Counted from the stretch's first letter, positions 54,252-64,000 are shown. The stretch is 64,000 bases of DNA from Semisulcospira habei (GCA_036245525.1 BTPG01000001.1:174194078-174258077), one strand, 5' to 3'. Program-made: numbers and translations. Notes: generated by a model from the sequence alone, not told the origin.

Positions 54252-54470
54252 CACACACACCTGCACTCACGCACCCTGACGGCCACCCATCAACACACGC
54301 ACACACACGCACGCACGCACACACAAACACACACACGCACATACATGCACGCAAACACACACACACACACTCCCACGCGCACACACACACACAAACACAC
54401 ACACACTCACACACGCACACACACGCACGCACGCACGCACACACAAACGCACACACGCACATACACGCAC

Positions 54471-54510
<40 letters not shown>

Positions 54511-54511
54511 C

Positions 54512-54547
<36 letters not shown>

Positions 54548-54551
54548 AACA

Positions 54552-54627
<76 letters not shown>
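54076..54627 (+). repeat. Compound CA/CACG tract
   Basis: About 550 bp of CA repeats mixed with CACG, CAAAC and GCGC units, ending in a pure CA tract. Long open frames here are simple-sequence artefacts. Confidence 0.95.
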
Positions 54628-54628
<1 letters not shown>

Positions 54629-54803
54629 GCACGCCCTTTAAACTGGTGCACGGTTCAACGAGGAGTGGGGCGAATAATAGTGTAAATCAACACAAGAAAA
54701 TCTCTCAGCCGCCTTTGGAAACAATTAGAAGCACTTTACAGACTGCTGCGTACGAGCGAACAACTAGGGTCTGTTTGGTCCACTGATTTGTCAGCACTAA
54801 TCT

Positions 54804-55178
54804 GTTCACTCATTTAGCCCTGAAAGGCCGCTACAAAAGGAGACGGACTGACCATGATAGTTCAAGGGAGGTGTCAGAATAGCCTATAGGATAAACGTTA
54901 AACGTTTAGGGCTTAACGTCGTTTGCCCACCACGAAGGTGATTTAAATATCGGGGAGCCGAAAAGGGTCTGAACAAAATATGATCCCTGCTGGGTTCGAA
55001 CCTATAACCTTTTGGACGAGAGTCGAACGCTCTACCATCTGAGCTTGGCCCCTGTAGGAGACTGTCGAACATGATAGTTCAAGGGTGGTGCTATTCTATA
55101 ACCACCCTTGAACTATCATGGTTGATCAGTCTCCTGAACTTATATATATACACTTCTCAGAGGACATTTTCTAATTGT
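54804..55178. mobile_element. Family B copy split by SINE3
   Basis: TTCACTCATTTAGCCCTG and GACCATGATAGTTCAAGG at the left; GTTCAAGGGTGGTGC and ACTATCATGGTTGATC at the right. The SINE at 54893-55066 lies between them. The GGCGCC core is lost. Confidence 0.5.
54893..55066 (-). mobile_element. tRNA-derived SINE3
   Basis: Minus strand. A box-like AAGCTCAGATGG (complement 55035-55046), then GTAGAGCGTTCGACTC and B box GGTTCGAACCC (complement 54992-55002). The 3' part reads CACCTTCGTGGTGGGCAAAC, GACGTTAAGCCCTAAACG. A second tail fragment lies at 35977. The head is SINE-like, not an intact tRNA: the anticodon stem does not pair well. Confidence 0.65.
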
Positions 55179-55189
55179 CGGAATGCGCG

Positions 55190-55309
55190 GAAGCTCCTGA
55201 GAATCTAAGCCTATCGATGATCATGGTTTCTTCTATGTTTACCAGGAAGGAGTGGTAACTGGGCGGTCAATATGCGGTGGTACATGGCCATTAGCGGTGA
55301 AGTGGTTAA
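55190..55309 (+). mobile_element. Family C right-half fragment
   Basis: GAAGCTCCTGAGAATCTAAG ... TAGCGGTGAAGTGGTTAA, with only one hairpin arm. Confidence 0.4.
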
Positions 55310-56009
55310 CTATTTTGTTTTGAAAGAAGCCGTATCGTTACAGTTCACGTCAGTTTGGAAAGCCACCGCCTACATTTTGTGTGTGTGTGTGTGTGTGTGT
55401 CTGTCTTTTGTACAGTTACACAAAGTTATTGCGGTGGCGTAGGAACCAGTTAGGGGGCTCGAAGAGGGAGGGCGAGACCCGTCTCTGAAAAAGGTATGGC
55501 TTCAGGGCGGATCACTTAGCTCCAAAAGGGGGGGGGGGGGTCCAACTTCTTGTTTAGGACCTTGAACCTGATACAAAGGGCCTCCACCACGCTAGTTCTT
55601 CTTTCCGCGAGGGCCCAAAAATCAAACAGGGAGGTGGGGGGGGGGGGGGGGAGGGGGGCGGGGGGCGGGGGGGGGGGTGGGGGGTGGGGTGGGTGGGTTG
55701 GCGACGGACTTTGCTTGCTTCCATACGCCGAAAAATCAATATACGAGGGGGTGAGAGAGGGAAAAGGTACTAGTCCTTGCTTCCAGGGGCTAGAGCTTGG
55801 CCGTTCCCCCAAATATCAAACGATTGGGGGGGGGGGGGGGCAAACACCCACGGTAAGGGACTTTGTTATAGCATTTTAACAAATTTGGGGTCTTGGGGGG
55901 GGGGGGGATTTACCTCCCGCCCCCCCCTACCCCCTGGATCCACCCCTGGGCTTTATTGGCCGAATCTCCTGCAGACATGGCATGGCCAAAGACATGCAGA
56001 CATGATCAT
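55310..56009. other. G-run-rich region, no gene recognised
   Basis: A GT tract (55377-55400) and G runs at 55527, 55635-55700, 55827 and 55896. Short open frames are mostly poly-Gly or poly-Pro and are rejected. Confidence 0.5.
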
Positions 56010-56026
56010 GTAAAGCGATCTGCTCC

Positions 56027-56448
56027 AAAATACAGAAAAAACGGTGACTACCAAGTGTGTAAAAAGCAGTGGAGAACCCAACGGAGAAAGAAACACTTTG
56101 CTTCTTCGCTGACAAGATAAGTAGCGACTGAATTGTACTCTGGTTTGTTTGTTTGTTTGTCTATTTTGAAAAAAATAATATTAAAATATTAACCCATTCA
56201 GCCCTGACGCACTACAGCAGGAGATGGATCGACCATGATATTTCAAGGGTAGTGCCTGTCGGTGCCAAGCTAATTTGGCACTGCCCTTGAATTATCATGG
56301 TCGATCCATCTCCTACAACAGGTGAATAGTCGTTTGATGACGCCTCCAAAATTTGGGAAATACGGCAGTCGGGCTGAATGAGTTATTACATTGTGCTCTA
56401 ACAGTCTTTTCTAAGCGTGTTTCTTTCTCCGTTGGGTTCTCTTTTCAA
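56027..56448. mobile_element. Head-to-head Penelope tails carrying a family B element
   Basis: Minus tail (CGGTGACTACCAAGTGTG, GAGAACCCAACGGAGAAAG) then plus tail (GTTTGTCTATTTTGAA, ending GTTGGGTTCTCTTTTC). The plus tail is interrupted at its AATATTAATAAATTG site by the family B copy at 56189. Confidence 0.7.
56189..56386 (-). mobile_element. Family B element with demonstrable TTAA target duplication
   Basis: Left junction AATATTAACCCATTCAGCC, right junction GCTGAATGAGTTATTACATT. The unfilled Penelope sequence reads AATATTAATAAATTGTG (39896-39912). Removing the element and one TTAA restores this order, allowing one change (TTAT at 56383-56386) and one neighbouring substitution. The core hairpin is reduced. 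Confidence 0.8.
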
Positions 56449-56559
56449 GGCTGGCTTTGATTGCAAAAATTTGCCGATACGACTGATTTGCAAATGTTGT
56501 CTTGATTCAGTGTAGTCCTTCCTACCCTTCTTTTGACAGTCTATGTAGTACCAGGCGCA

Positions 56560-57560
56560 CGGACCGGAGGTGTTCTACTGCCCCTTGTACGAGTTGGTGG
56601 TACTCTTCTGCAAGCACACGTACCAGAGGTGTTCTACTGCCCCTTGTACGAGTTGGTGGTACTCTTCTGCAGGCACACGTACCGGAGGTGTTCTACTGCC
56701 CCTTGTACGAGTTGGTGGTACTCTTCTGCAGGCACACGTACCAGAGGTGTTCTACTGCCCCTTGTACGAGTTGGTGGTACTCTTCTGCAGGCACACGTAC
56801 CAGAGGTGTTCTACTGCCCCTTGTACGAGTTGGTGGTACTCTTCTGTAGGCACACGTACCGGAGGTGTTCTACTGCCCCTTGTACGAGTTAGTGGTACTC
56901 TTCTGCAGGCACACGTACCAGAGGTGTTCTACTGCCCCTTGTACGAGTTAGTGGTACTCTTCTGCAGGCACACGTACCTGAGGTGTTCTACTGCCCTTTG
57001 TACGAGTTAGTGGTACTCTTCTGCAGGCACACGTACCACATGTGTTCTACTGCCCCTTGTACGAGTTGGTGGTACTCTTCTGCAGGCACACGTACCGGAG
57101 GTGTTCTACTGCCCCTTGTACGAGTTGGTGGTACTCTTCTGCAGGCACACGTACCGGAGGTGTTCTACTGCCCCTTAATTGTACGAGTTGGTGGTACTCT
57201 TCTGCGGGCACACGTACCAGAGGTGTTCTACTGCCCCTTGTACGAGTTGGTGGTACTCTTCTGCAGGCACACGTACCGGAGGTGTTCTACTGCCCCTTGT
57301 ACAAGTTAGTGGTACTGTTCTGCAGGCACACGTACCTGAGGTGTTCTACTGCCCCTTGTACGAGTTAGTGGTACTCTTCTGCAGGCACACGTACCAGAGG
57401 TGTTCTACTGCCCCTTGTACGAGTTAGTGGTACTCTTCTGCAGGCACACGTACCTGAGGTGTTCTACTGCCCTTTGTACGAGTTAGTGGTACTCTTCTGC
57501 AGGCACACGTACCGGAGGTGTTCTACTGCCCCTTGTACGAGTTAGTGGTACTCTTCTGCG
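56560..57560 (+). repeat. 59-bp tandem array
   Basis: About 17 copies of a 59-bp unit with GGTGTTCTACTGCCCCTTGT, ACGAGTTGGTGGTACTC and TTCTGCAGGCACACGTACC. Variants are GAGTTAGTGG and CCAGAGG/CCGGAGG/CCTGAGG. The period is not a multiple of three and stops are absent, so all three plus frames stay open. No gene is called. Confidence 0.95.
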
Positions 57561-57595
57561 TACACCTTAGAAGAAGAGCACAACCGAACTTCACA

Positions 57596-57789
57596 TTAAC
57601 CCATTCAGCCCTGACGCACTACAGCCGGAGATGGGTCGACCATGATAATTCAAGGGTAGTGCCAGATTAGCTTGGCGCCTGTCGGCGCCAAGCTAATCTG
57701 GCACTGCCCTTGAATTATCATGGTCGAGCCATCTCCTGCAACAGGTACATAGTCATTCGATGACACCTCCAAAATTTGGAAAATATGAT
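57596..57789 (-). mobile_element. Family B hairpin, right end cut by SINE2
   Basis: TTAACCCATTCAGCCCTG, hairpin AGATTAGCTTGGCGCC and complement, then CTCCAAAATTTGGAAAATA. The terminal block GGCTGAATGAGTTAA is missing where the SINE2 tail begins. Confidence 0.7.
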
Positions 57790-58043
57790 TTAAATAAATA
57801 AATAAATTAGCGTATTATATAAGCGCTTTATCCCAATTGAAAATCGGCTCAAAACGCCGCCGCGAACTGAACCCAACAAGCACGCTCACGTGAATCACGC
57901 GCATTCACTCACACGCCGTCTACAAACACAGAACATTCATGTGTTGCTGAGGGCAAGCTAAAGCGAGCTAATGAGATTGAGGGAAATTTAAATCCTTTGT
58001 ATTTGAAATGTCATTTTGTGGGCTGAAATTGACACCAAAGCTA
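57790..58043 (-). mobile_element. SINE2 copy, head lost
   Basis: Matches 52525-52755: GCGAACTGAACCCAACAAGC, ACGCTCACGTGAATCAC and TTTGTATTTGAAAT. The simple tail is ATTT repeats at 57790-57808. The tRNA head is absent beyond GACACCAAAG. Confidence 0.6.
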
Positions 58044-58427
58044 TATTGTACCAAACTGATACATTACACATCCGAACTTCAGTCCTTTTATTCAGCATTT
58101 GCAATACAAACTAGAATATGTTTTAAAGATTTGTACGGAACTATAATAACGTTATTGCGTGAAGCAGGTCGATCGCTTTAAGCAAATTAGGTTTTCTTGG
58201 CCGTACCTAAATAAACGTTCTGAAAAGCACCGTGCCACGTGACTTTCGCCGTGGTGACAGTAATATGCTAATTACGATCAGTTTTCAACATGTGCATATT
58301 GATCACCGTAGACAGTATATAATGATATCACTCCGCTGGAAAAACAATACGGAGGAACTACATCAAGGACAGCAAATGAAGCTGGATAGATGAAACGTAA
58401 AAAGCCGTTCTTCGCCTTACTGTCGGT
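58044..58427. other. No gene recognised
   Basis: Apparently unique AT-rich sequence. Confidence 0.4.
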
Positions 58428-58500
58428 ACTGACGAGCAATAGAAATGCGACATTTTTTTTTATATATTCCGAAATGTTGCATTTATTTTGCTCGTCACTA
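58428..58500. mobile_element. Family E hairpin, short
   Basis: TACTGACGAGCAATAGAAAT...ATTTATTTTGCTCGTCACTA. The ends carry TA. Confidence 0.6.
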
Positions 58501-58616
58501 CACATCACAGGCGCAGGTCGAGATACCCGTGTTCATGCTGGGGAAAAAAGAAGAGCTCAGTACTGTACATTGATAAACGTCATGAAAACGCACGTCTTGG
58601 CCTTGCCCTGTGATCT

Positions 58617-58676
58617 ACACTGACGAGCAACAACAAAAAAATTGAAACATCAGCAGAATCATCGGAAACACTTAAG
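58617..58676 (+). mobile_element. Family E left-half fragment
   Basis: CACTGACGAGCAACAAC and AATCATCGGAAACACTTA, with no right arm. Confidence 0.5.
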
Positions 58677-58922
58677 ATCCATCGTCCTTTTACTCCATTT
58701 CATAAACAGCATAAAATGCACTGTCAGCACAGTATTTGGCTAGTTAACAAGCACTTTTGAAAAACACACAATGAGAGAACGCCAAAAATCACAATAAAAT
58801 GTCCATCCGTTACTTTGGTATTCACGTGTGGTTGCGTTTCCTTTGGAAGATAGTGTGCAACGGAGAAGAAAAGCAGAAACTGAAGGCTGCCATTTTACGG
58901 CATCAAACTTCAGAAGTATAAA

Positions 58923-59036
58923 GTTCAGCCCTTTTGTGGTTCATTACTGCAAGACACACTAAGAACATTTATAAAGAGATATTGCGATCTGTTAACCTGT
59001 TTTCCCTGGAGCAAGTCAGTTTAAATGAAAACTAAT
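58923..59036 (+). repeat. Repeat J, diverged copy
   Basis: TCAGCCCTTTTGTGGTTC, GACACACTAAGAACATTTAT and GATATTGCGATCTG, as at 24061 and 33572. Confidence 0.5.
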
Positions 59037-59062
59037 AAATTTTATGAACTACAATCAATGTT

Positions 59063-59142
59063 ATGCTGACGAACAAAAGAAATGCTACATGATCGGAATC
59101 GTCGGAAACACTTAATTTGCATTGTTTCTGCTCGTCATTATA
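59063..59142. mobile_element. Family E hairpin, diverged
   Basis: ATGCTGACGAACAAAAGAAA...TTGTTTCTGCTCGTCATTAT. Confidence 0.5.
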
Positions 59143-59228
59143 CATATAGCGACATCAAAGCAGTCAGCAAAACAAATAAAACAAAGTTAATGACAATCCC
59201 GATCTAAGGAAGCCGATTTCCTCTGAGT

Positions 59229-59420
59229 TTGATACCTGTGCCAAACTGCCGAGAAAAGTTGAACCCAATCCAACTGCATGAGACATAGATCCCATGAGCC
59301 CCCTCAGTTGCGTTGGCTCATGAGGATCTATGCCTCTTGATGACGCCACTTTGTATCCATGTTCGTGTGAGGTTTTGGAATTTATCACGTTGTATCTTTC
59401 AATGATTCGAAAAACACGAT
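59229..59420 (-). mobile_element. Family C hairpin
   Basis: Starts near TTGATACCTGTGCC, then CAACTGCATGAGACATAGAT, a mismatched hairpin (CCCCTCAGTTGCGTTGG) and TGTATCCATGTTCG. The right end is unclear. Confidence 0.5.
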
Positions 59421-59699
59421 CTGCTCAATAGACAGATAAATGGAAAATTGTTCAACTCTCTGTCTCTCCCGTCTCCTTTGTGTCTGCCTATCAGCCATAA
59501 TCATGCTGATGGTTACTGTCGGGATTTCATTTTTAATGGAGCATGTTGTGTGCCTGTTTTTTTAATCCAGCGGCCTTAATGGGCCTCTTTTCAAACAGTG
59601 TTATGTGAAGTCTTGGCGAACCACTGCGCATGCTCACTGGAGTCCATGCTGTGGGCTAGCCGAGACTTCAGTTTCCGCTGCCGCGACAAACTGAACATC
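59421..59699. other. No gene recognised
   Basis: Apparently unique. Confidence 0.35.
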
Positions 59700-59782
59700 A
59701 CAAATCTCCGCAAGATGTATAGATCCTCATGAGCCCCGCGGCAGTTGCCTCTTGCTGAGACCGCTTTGTATCCATGCTTTTT

Positions 59783-59831
<49 letters not shown>

Positions 59832-59902
59832 GGCTGAGGATCTTTGAAGGTGAAAATACAATGATTTCAATAAGTGTGTTTACCGGCAGCCGAAGGGGTT
59901 AA
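59700..59902 (-). mobile_element. Family C copy containing a T run
   Basis: GCAAGATGTATAGATCCTCA, shortened hairpin, CTTTGTATCCATGC, a T run of about 45 (59784-59829), then GGCAGCCGAAGGGGTTAA with TTAA at 59899-59902. Confidence 0.55.
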
Positions 59903-60109
59903 CCCCCAGAATGAGTATGGGAACTGTTTATAGGTTACTGAATGAAAATCAGTACACACTATGCACGCTTGGATTCTCAGGAGCTTCCGCGGCCGCCGCT
60001 CGTCCAGACATCACATATAGACATCTGCGTGATTTCATTTCTCCCCACTAGAATTAAGGCGATAATAGTGCAAGATGATTCGCACACTCATTCTGAGGAA
60101 AAGTTACAC

Positions 60110-60190
60110 CCAATATGAGGCACAGATTGTCATGAGCCCTGAGGTCTGCATAGGCTCATGAGTATCTTTGTCTCTTGCAGATGGATCGTA
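60110..60190. mobile_element. Family C hairpin, diverged
   Basis: ATGAGGCACAGATTGTCATG...CATGAGTATCTTTGTCTCTT. The stem is imperfect. 59960-60000 holds a single related arm (GGATTCTCAGGAGC). Confidence 0.45.
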
Positions 60191-60401
60191 CTGTGTGAGG
60201 GAATTGATTAGTGTATGTTGATCACATCAGATTTCAAAGTATAAGACAATTTTTGTCATCATTCGGGCATGAACAAGTAATCCGCCTGGAACGTCCACAG
60301 AGGGGAGAAAATCGAAGTTATGGCAATAGTTTCGCGCCCTTGACTCGGAGCGTCCATAGGACGCTCCTATTCAGGGGCGCACATCATCAGAATAAAAACA
60401 T

Positions 60402-60403
60402 TA

Positions 60404-60493
<90 letters not shown>

Positions 60494-60495
60494 AT
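60402..60495 (+). repeat. TTA microsatellite
   Basis: A clean TTA/ATT tract, followed by AAT, AAG and CAT tracts to 60620. It produces an apparent poly-Leu frame, which is an artefact. Confidence 0.95.
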
Positions 60496-60636
60496 AAACA
60501 ATAATAATAAAAATAATAATAAGAAGTAATAATAATACTAAGAAGAAGAAGAAAAAAAAATAACAATCATAATCATAATAACAGTAACAATCATCATCAT
60601 CATCATCATCATCATCTTCATCATAATCATAAACTT

Positions 60637-60720
60637 CAGCGCCAAGCTATTCTGGCACCGACCGTGAACTGTCACGGTCGAGTCATATCTTGTAGGGTAC
60701 ACCAGAGCAGAATGGGTTAA
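60637..60720 (+). mobile_element. Family B right-half fragment
   Basis: GCGCCAAGCTATTCTGGCAC, GTGAACTGTCACGGTCG, ending GAGCAGAATGGGTTAA. The left half is replaced by simple sequence. Confidence 0.6.
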
Positions 60721-60820
60721 ACGGATAAACTATGTCCGTAACTCACACCTCACCCCTGATCGATAACGCCATTTTCGTAGGGCAGCAAGTGAGTGAGTCT
60801 ACTGCCTTGTCTGAACCAAT

Positions 60821-61035
60821 TTAACCCCTTCACTGCAGAAAAACGTGAACACGATCCAACTGCAAGAGGTATAGATCCTCATGAGCCCCCGCGACTGCGG
60901 GGGCTCATGAGGATCTATGCCTCTTGCTGAGATCGATGTGTAGTCGCTTTTCTTGGATGGTGTTGGCTTTCGATCGTTGAATGAAAAATGATTTCAGAAA
61001 CAAAAATGTACGTGCAGTGGCAGGCAAGGGGTTAA
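60821..61035 (-). mobile_element. Family C TTAA-bounded hairpin, well preserved
   Basis: 215 bp, TTAACCCCTTCACTGCAG...GCAGGCAAGGGGTTAA with intact TTAA ends. Hairpin ATAGATCCTCATGAGCCCCC and complement with a GCGACTGC loop. It is a good reference copy for the family. Confidence 0.8.
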
Positions 61036-61185
61036 ACTTGCACTTCACGGTCATATAGAAAGATAATTGTTAGAAGATGGTCTGGCTAGACCATTACTCG
61101 AGACAAGTAAATGAACCGTTGCAAGCCAAACAGTGACAGTGACTATAAAGCATTTGGGTCCTCTTTGGGTCCTCTTTTGCTTGTT

Positions 61186-61288
61186 TTAACCCCCTGACTG
61201 CTACTAACGACAACGTTCGGCAGAAAAGACGCGTAGTTACGTTTCTTTTTCCGCGGAAGGTTGTCGTCAGTAGCAGTCATGGGGTTAA
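61186..61288. mobile_element. Hairpin M, TTAA-bounded
   Basis: 103 bp, TTAACCCCCTGACTGCTACT...AGTAGCAGTCATGGGGTTAA with intact TTAA ends. The arms include ACGACAAC/GTTGTCGT. The interior is unlike families A to C. Confidence 0.65.
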
Positions 61289-61386
61289 AACAATGCGCCT
61301 TTAAGGTCGCATCCTCCAGGCTTGGGAGATGTCCTCTGAAGATTATACACAATAAATAAGTCGCCTATTATATATAATTATGTTAT

Positions 61387-61484
61387 ATGACGAGCACAAA
61401 AAGCAACATTTTGTTAATCATCGGAAAAAACTTTAATGTTTGCGATGATTAAAAAACTGTCGCGTTTCTTTTGCTCGTCAGTAT
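61387..61484. mobile_element. Family E hairpin
   Basis: ATGACGAGCACAAAAAGC...TTTCTTTTGCTCGTCAGT, inner arms TTAATCATCGG / GCGATGATTAA. TA lies on both sides. Confidence 0.6.
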
Positions 61485-61499
61485 AGTTAAAAAGTAAAG

Positions 61500-61583
61500 T
61501 CGCCAAGCCATTCCGGCACTGCCCTTGAATTATCATGGTTGGTCCATCTGCTGCTGTAGTGTGTCGGAGATAAATGGGTTTAA
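61500..61583 (+). mobile_element. Family B right-half fragment
   Basis: CGCCAAGCCATTCCGGCACT, GAATTATCATGGTTGGTCC, ending GAGATAAATGGGTTTAA. Confidence 0.55.
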
Positions 61584-62121
61584 GAAAACGGTGTATGAAA
61601 TGTTCTGGGTGAACTAAAAAAATGAAATATAATAGGAATAATTCGGACCGTAAGCTGACGGTCAGCTAATGTGGCACGTCCTAAGGCACTGAGATACTTC
61701 TGACCACGTGGTCCCGTTCAGCCGTCCAGCAGACTGGTCCGGCAGTGGCTTTTGGCGCATTTCTTTATTGTCTTATCTTTGTATGTTTGTTTGTTCTTTC
61801 ATTCGTTTCTTTGTTCGCACGGTAGTTAGCTAGCTCGCCTAATTGCTTAGTTAGTTAGTTAGTTAGTTAGTAGTCAGTTATTAAGTTTGTTAGCTAGTTA
61901 GTTAGTTAATTAGCTTAGCTTTCTTTGTTTCAGTGTTTCTTTTGTTTGCTTTCTTTTCATTTATTTATAAACATGGTTGTAATTTCTTTTTACTGTATCA
62001 TAACACAGTATTTTGAAGTACGCAATGTATTTATCTCCAGTAAACAACAGGGATGATTAGGATTCTATACATTGATGCACATCGTGGAAATGGTTTAAGA
62101 TGTGAACAGATGCCACCTCGT
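61584..62121. other. No gene recognised; TTAG tract
   Basis: An imperfect TTAG tract (61846-61915) in AT-rich, apparently unique sequence. Confidence 0.45.
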
Positions 62122-62230
62122 TTAAGCCGCCACCACATCAATAGATGCGAGAGTGTCGTATAGCGTTGCCGCCGGCAACGCTATACGACACTTTCGCAGC
62201 TATTGATGCGGGGCGCCTTGAATGAGTTAA
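62122..62230. mobile_element. Hairpin G, TTAA-bounded
   Basis: 109 bp, TTAAGCCGCCACCACATCAA...CGCCTTGAATGAGTTAA. The inner arms GTGTCGTATAGCGTTGCC / GGCAACGCTATACGACAC are perfect. The right end GAATGAGTTAA is shared with families A and B. Confidence 0.6.
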
Positions 62231-62940
62231 ACAAAAATTCATCCGTACATTCATTAATTCGTTCATTCATTGAAAACGTTTTTTTCTTCACTAGTTGTAG
62301 ACACTGCACATTGATAATTATAAAAATTAATTTCTCGATCCATCCTTCTGCATAGACACAGATGCAAAGCTTACATGAAGGTCACGGCTTCCTACACAAA
62401 CAGACAATGGTCAGGTTTGCAGAAAGCGACAAGAACCTGTCTGGTCATGTGAACACCCAGCAATCTCCTTTAGAATGTAATGTGTCTGATTTCGCGTCCA
62501 CAAAGCATAGAATCTCATCAGCCGCCACTGCAGGCGAGGGTTCATGAGAATTTATATGTCTGTTTTTCCAAAATGCGTAAAAAAGTTGTCTTTACAATTC
62601 AAAATGATGTCACAGCCATTATCAGTCTTTTACGTGTACAAACAATTGCTCGTATTTTCGTAATTACTTACTAAGAAGCTTGAACAAATGCTCCTTTATT
62701 TCAATAGATTTTGAATGAAATAAGTTCGCAGGCGTACAAAAAACGCGTGTCTTTTTGGAAGTACCTAAAGTTGTCAATACTTCTCAAAGAAAGAGAAATG
62801 GAATTAGATCACTCCCAAAATATTAACAAAAATTGCTTTTGTTGGTAACATTAGATGTTTTATTTTATTTCCTGCTTTTAGATTAACCAAGCATCATGAC
62901 GGGACTTTGAATTTAGACTTTTTGATGTCCGTAACTTTTT
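62231..62940. other. No gene recognised; diverged family C arm
   Basis: Contains a diverged C-like hairpin (AAGCATAGAATCTCATCAGC...GTTCATGAGAATTTATATG, 62505-62560). The rest is AT-rich and apparently unique. Confidence 0.4.
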
Positions 62941-63364
62941 TGTCAGTCGTGTTAAGACGACAGTAAATCACATATAAATAATGATTGATACCGTGTTTCT
63001 AAAAGAAATTCTGCCAGGAGTTACCCACTTTTACCCACATTGACATGCGCAGCAAAAATCCCAGACGGATTTTACGATCTGTTTATTTTGACTGCTGCAA
63101 ATGTCCAAAGCAAGGTTGTTTTTTGTTTTAGCTTGTCAGTCGTGTTCCGTTGTATTTCTGTTCGTAAATGGCCTGAAATTGTCAACAAATATTTTGACAG
63201 CAACTGTTTTGGGGTTCAGTGTTAAGTGGATCAAGGCTTTCATTTCGCTCTCAATGTAGGGAGTAATCATTCGTCCTTAAACTTATTGTTGTCAGTCCTG
63301 TTACGGTCAGTCGTGTTACGATGGAATTTGTTACACGACTGACAGGACCGTCACACGACTGACA
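62941..63364. mobile_element. Possible small TIR element with TGTCAGTCGTGTTA repeats
   Basis: TGTCAGTCGTGTTA starts at 62941. Its complement (ACACGACTGACA) ends the unit at 63364. Further copies lie at 63134 and 63306 (plus) and 63333 (minus). This is the pattern of a short transposon with terminal and subterminal repeats. No gene was seen inside. Confidence 0.4.
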
Positions 63365-64000
63365 GAAAAAGCGTGTCACTGACTTTGGCCTGGTTGATGA
63401 CGTTCCTTTTCTGCTGATACAATGCAACTAGCGACCGTTTTTACAATATTAGTGTTTCATAGATATCAAACTATTCCCAATGACGCCAGTAGTCTTTTTT
63501 CTTTAGAACTCGTATTAGTAGAGAACATGAATGGCAGCTGCAGGAACAAAAAAAAAAAAAAAAACCGTTGAAACAGTTCCTTGCACTATGAAACTTCACC
63601 AAATACTTGCGGTTACACCAGAAAACATTAACTGCAGAGATATTCACTGCACGTGTGCTCAAAACGGATGCCCTGACAGTGATTCTTATTAGCACATGAA
63701 GGATGCAAACGGAAGATGAAAGATGACACGTGAAAGACAAAACAGTAATCAAACTAAGGGATCAAACATTGAAAAAGAGATTTGGCGTTTAGCATAAGTA
63801 CACATTACATGGAAACAGCAGTTTTAGACCATTGACATGTTTTACAGACTGCCCATGTGTAGGAACATTTGTCTTGGAGGTGGCATTACTGGTGTTAGTG
63901 GATAGATTAAACAGGACAACCTGTCTGTTGAGTATAAAAGTTTAACAATATACTCGTTAGACATTCCAGTTACAGATGTGACATACCCATTGTCAGTAGA
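63365..64000. other. No gene recognised
   Basis: AT-rich, apparently unique, with an A run at 63548-63564. Confidence 0.4.

Larger units (their letters stand above)
56010..56550 (+). repeat. Repeat H copy split by Penelope tails
   Basis: The left piece AAGCGATCTGCTCC ends at about 56026. The right piece resumes at about 56449 (GGCTGGCTTTGATTGC, CAAATGTTGTCTTG, CTACCCTTCTTTTGACAGTC). Copies at 23811 and 32842 are uninterrupted here. Confidence 0.6.

Noticed and set aside
54021..54651. Cys/Val and His/Thr repeat frames up to 230 codons
   Set aside because: They are translations of CA/GT simple sequence.
52862..55066. Functional tRNA genes
   Set aside because: The A and B boxes are present, but the heads are joined to SINE bodies and tails, and the cloverleaf pairing is poor.
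56502..57427. Open frames of 80-146 codons with FYCPLYELVVLF repeats
   Set aside because: All three plus frames are open because of the 59-bp tandem period; there is no domain and no splice context.
60211..60504. Frame ending in a poly-Leu stretch
   Set aside because: The poly-Leu part comes from the TTA microsatellite and the upstream part has no recognised similarity.

Overview
This window is repeat-dominated eukaryotic DNA with no complete host gene. The combination of a Penelope-like element, CR1/L2-type LINE remains, tRNA-derived SINEs, dense short hairpin transposons, long tandem arrays and many CA/GT tracts suggests an invertebrate animal, perhaps a mollusc or other lophotrochozoan. 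That placement is an inference from element types only.

Layout. 1-4100: two LINE 3' ends meeting tail to tail, a frameshifted CR1/L2/Rex1-like reverse transcriptase (about 1745-3847) and a TAA microsatellite. 4300-8050: first hairpin elements and a 54-bp tandem array (5975-7243). 8070-13590: a 64-bp satellite with a 2,120-bp higher-order repeat. 15971-20078: a 17-bp satellite of about 240 copies. 20100-25350: a fold-back insertion inside a hairpin element, a Penelope C-terminal fragment, a possible minus-strand exon and a TIR element. 25500-36500: microsatellites, many hairpin elements and a 1.4-kb TIR element (28257-29633). 36845-40001: the best coding region, a 5'-truncated Penelope-like ORF with reverse transcriptase and GIY-YIG endonuclease, plus its 3' region. 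40150-55300: microsatellites, hairpins, SINE nests and Penelope tail fragments. 55990-57560: a three-level insertion nest and a 59-bp tandem array. 57596-64000: more hairpin elements, a truncated SINE, T and TTA tracts and a small TIR element.

The unifying signal is a set of short palindromic elements (called A, B, C, F, G, L and M here). They have different interiors but share ends of the form TTAACYC...GRGTTAA, and together number more than 50 full, partial or suspected copies. One B copy (56189-56386) sits in a Penelope tail whose unfilled sequence occurs elsewhere in the window. The comparison shows a duplicated TTAA target, which points to piggyBac-type non-autonomous elements. Hairpin arms differ between copies yet often stay complementary within a copy. 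Two further hairpin families (D, E) lack TTAA ends; E has ends resembling TA-inserting elements.

No transposase gene was recognised, so the hairpin elements must be mobilised in trans, if they are still active. The Penelope-like ORF is the only long open frame judged coding. The long open frames in the 17-bp and 59-bp arrays are consequences of their repeat periods.
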